From SIG636 sp045604285 (GTDB taxonomy: Bacteria > Bacillota > Clostridia > Oscillospirales > CAG-382): a stretch of 27,744 nt of DNA. Location of the stretch: positions 1-27,744 of the forward strand of contig JAZUNS010000061.1 in the NCBI GenBank assembly GCA_045604285.1. Direction: 5' to 3'. Under the pieces are notes generated by a model. That model saw only the letters and a program-made list of their open reading frames with translations. It did no database searches and was not told where the DNA came from. This document shows, in pieces, positions 27,530-27,744 of the stretch; the stretch's first letter is position 1; every line of letters starts with the position of its first letter. A program made the translations under genes and the position numbers.

Positions 27530-27540
27530 CTACAATTTAT

Positions 27541-27744
27541 CGTAATTTTTCGTTCAAAACGAACCTCGGCTCACAGTACTTTTGTACAGTCCGCGGGGCC
27601 CCCACAAAAACAAAGTTTTTGTGGGTTGTTTTTTCGCCTCGGTTCGTTTCGTCTGCACTCTTTCTCAGCACTCTGCCAAGCTGATGACAGGGTTTGTCAT
27701 CAGCTTGAGGTCAATAGCCATAGCTATTGACCTACGCATTTTCT
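27541..27744. repeat. Intergenic element made of consecutive hairpins (gene-free right edge)
   Basis: From 27402 to the window end there is no credible gene. From 27541 on, perfect inverted repeats follow one another. They are TTCGTT/AACGAA (27549-27563), GTAC/GTAC (27576-27587), an 11-bp stem with an AAA loop and trailing T tract (27601-27625), a 13-bp stem (27677-27707) and an 11-bp stem with a CATA loop (27708-27733). CCGCGG and GGGGCCCC palindromes lie at 27591-27602. AAACGAACC near 27556-27565 is also complementary to GGTTCGTTT near 27641-27649, an outer arm enclosing the first half. It is probably a dispersed non-coding repeat; it may continue past the window. Confidence 0.65.

Noticed and set aside
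27500..27730. A 76-codon open frame at the right edge
   Set aside because: It lies across several perfect inverted repeats and starts inside a terminator-like stem. It lacks a ribosome-binding site and has no recognisable domain. It is best explained as chance coding through a non-coding repeat.

Overview
The window looks like chromosomal DNA of an anaerobic, probably gut-dwelling, Clostridia-class Firmicute. The evidence is Gram-positive-type signals (strong GGAGG-like ribosome-binding sites, extended -10 promoters), a sepF-yggT-divIVA division cluster, a transketolase split into two half-genes, lipoproteins, and a secreted protein with a type I dockerin. Assignment below class is not possible from the sequence alone. 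Every recognisable gene is on the + strand and genes are densely packed with many ATGA-type overlaps. TGA is a normal stop codon for several genes.

Layout. (1) 1-1327: 3' end of an ABC-2 type exporter (ATPase, then permease), closed by a strong terminator. (2) 1400-3576: an extended -10 promoter, then a P-loop ATPase/CYTH fusion protein, a TlpA-like thioredoxin lipoprotein and a NimA-like flavin-binding protein. (3) 3598-7152: a single-gene unit with its own promoter and terminator, encoding a 1136-residue secreted protein with PPC-like and Big2-like domains, Cys/His-rich repeats, a beta-helix and a C-terminal dockerin. (4) 7200-14587: uvrB, uvrA, a B12-type radical SAM gene interrupted by an in-frame TGA, and its usual DUF2344 partner. 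(5) 14604-20485: promoter, a membrane-anchored protein, a two-domain lipoprotein, miaA, an HlyD-like protein, yggS, sepF, yggT and divIVA. (6) 20490-27401: a structured leader, ileS, lspA, an RluD-type pseudouridine synthase, transketolase N- and C-halves and a class I glutamine amidotransferase. (7) 27402-27744: no gene, but a dense series of perfect hairpins that looks like a dispersed intergenic repeat.

Most content is housekeeping: nucleotide excision repair, tRNA modification and charging, division-site assembly, lipoprotein maturation and the non-oxidative pentose phosphate pathway. The items most worth a second look are the TGA at a conserved Trp position in the radical SAM gene, the dockerin surface protein, the ATPase-CYTH fusion, the duplicated terminator arm at 7104-7152, the paired hairpins before ileS, and the hairpin array at the right edge. 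I found no CRISPR array, IS element, tRNA or rRNA, and no clear new multi-gene system.
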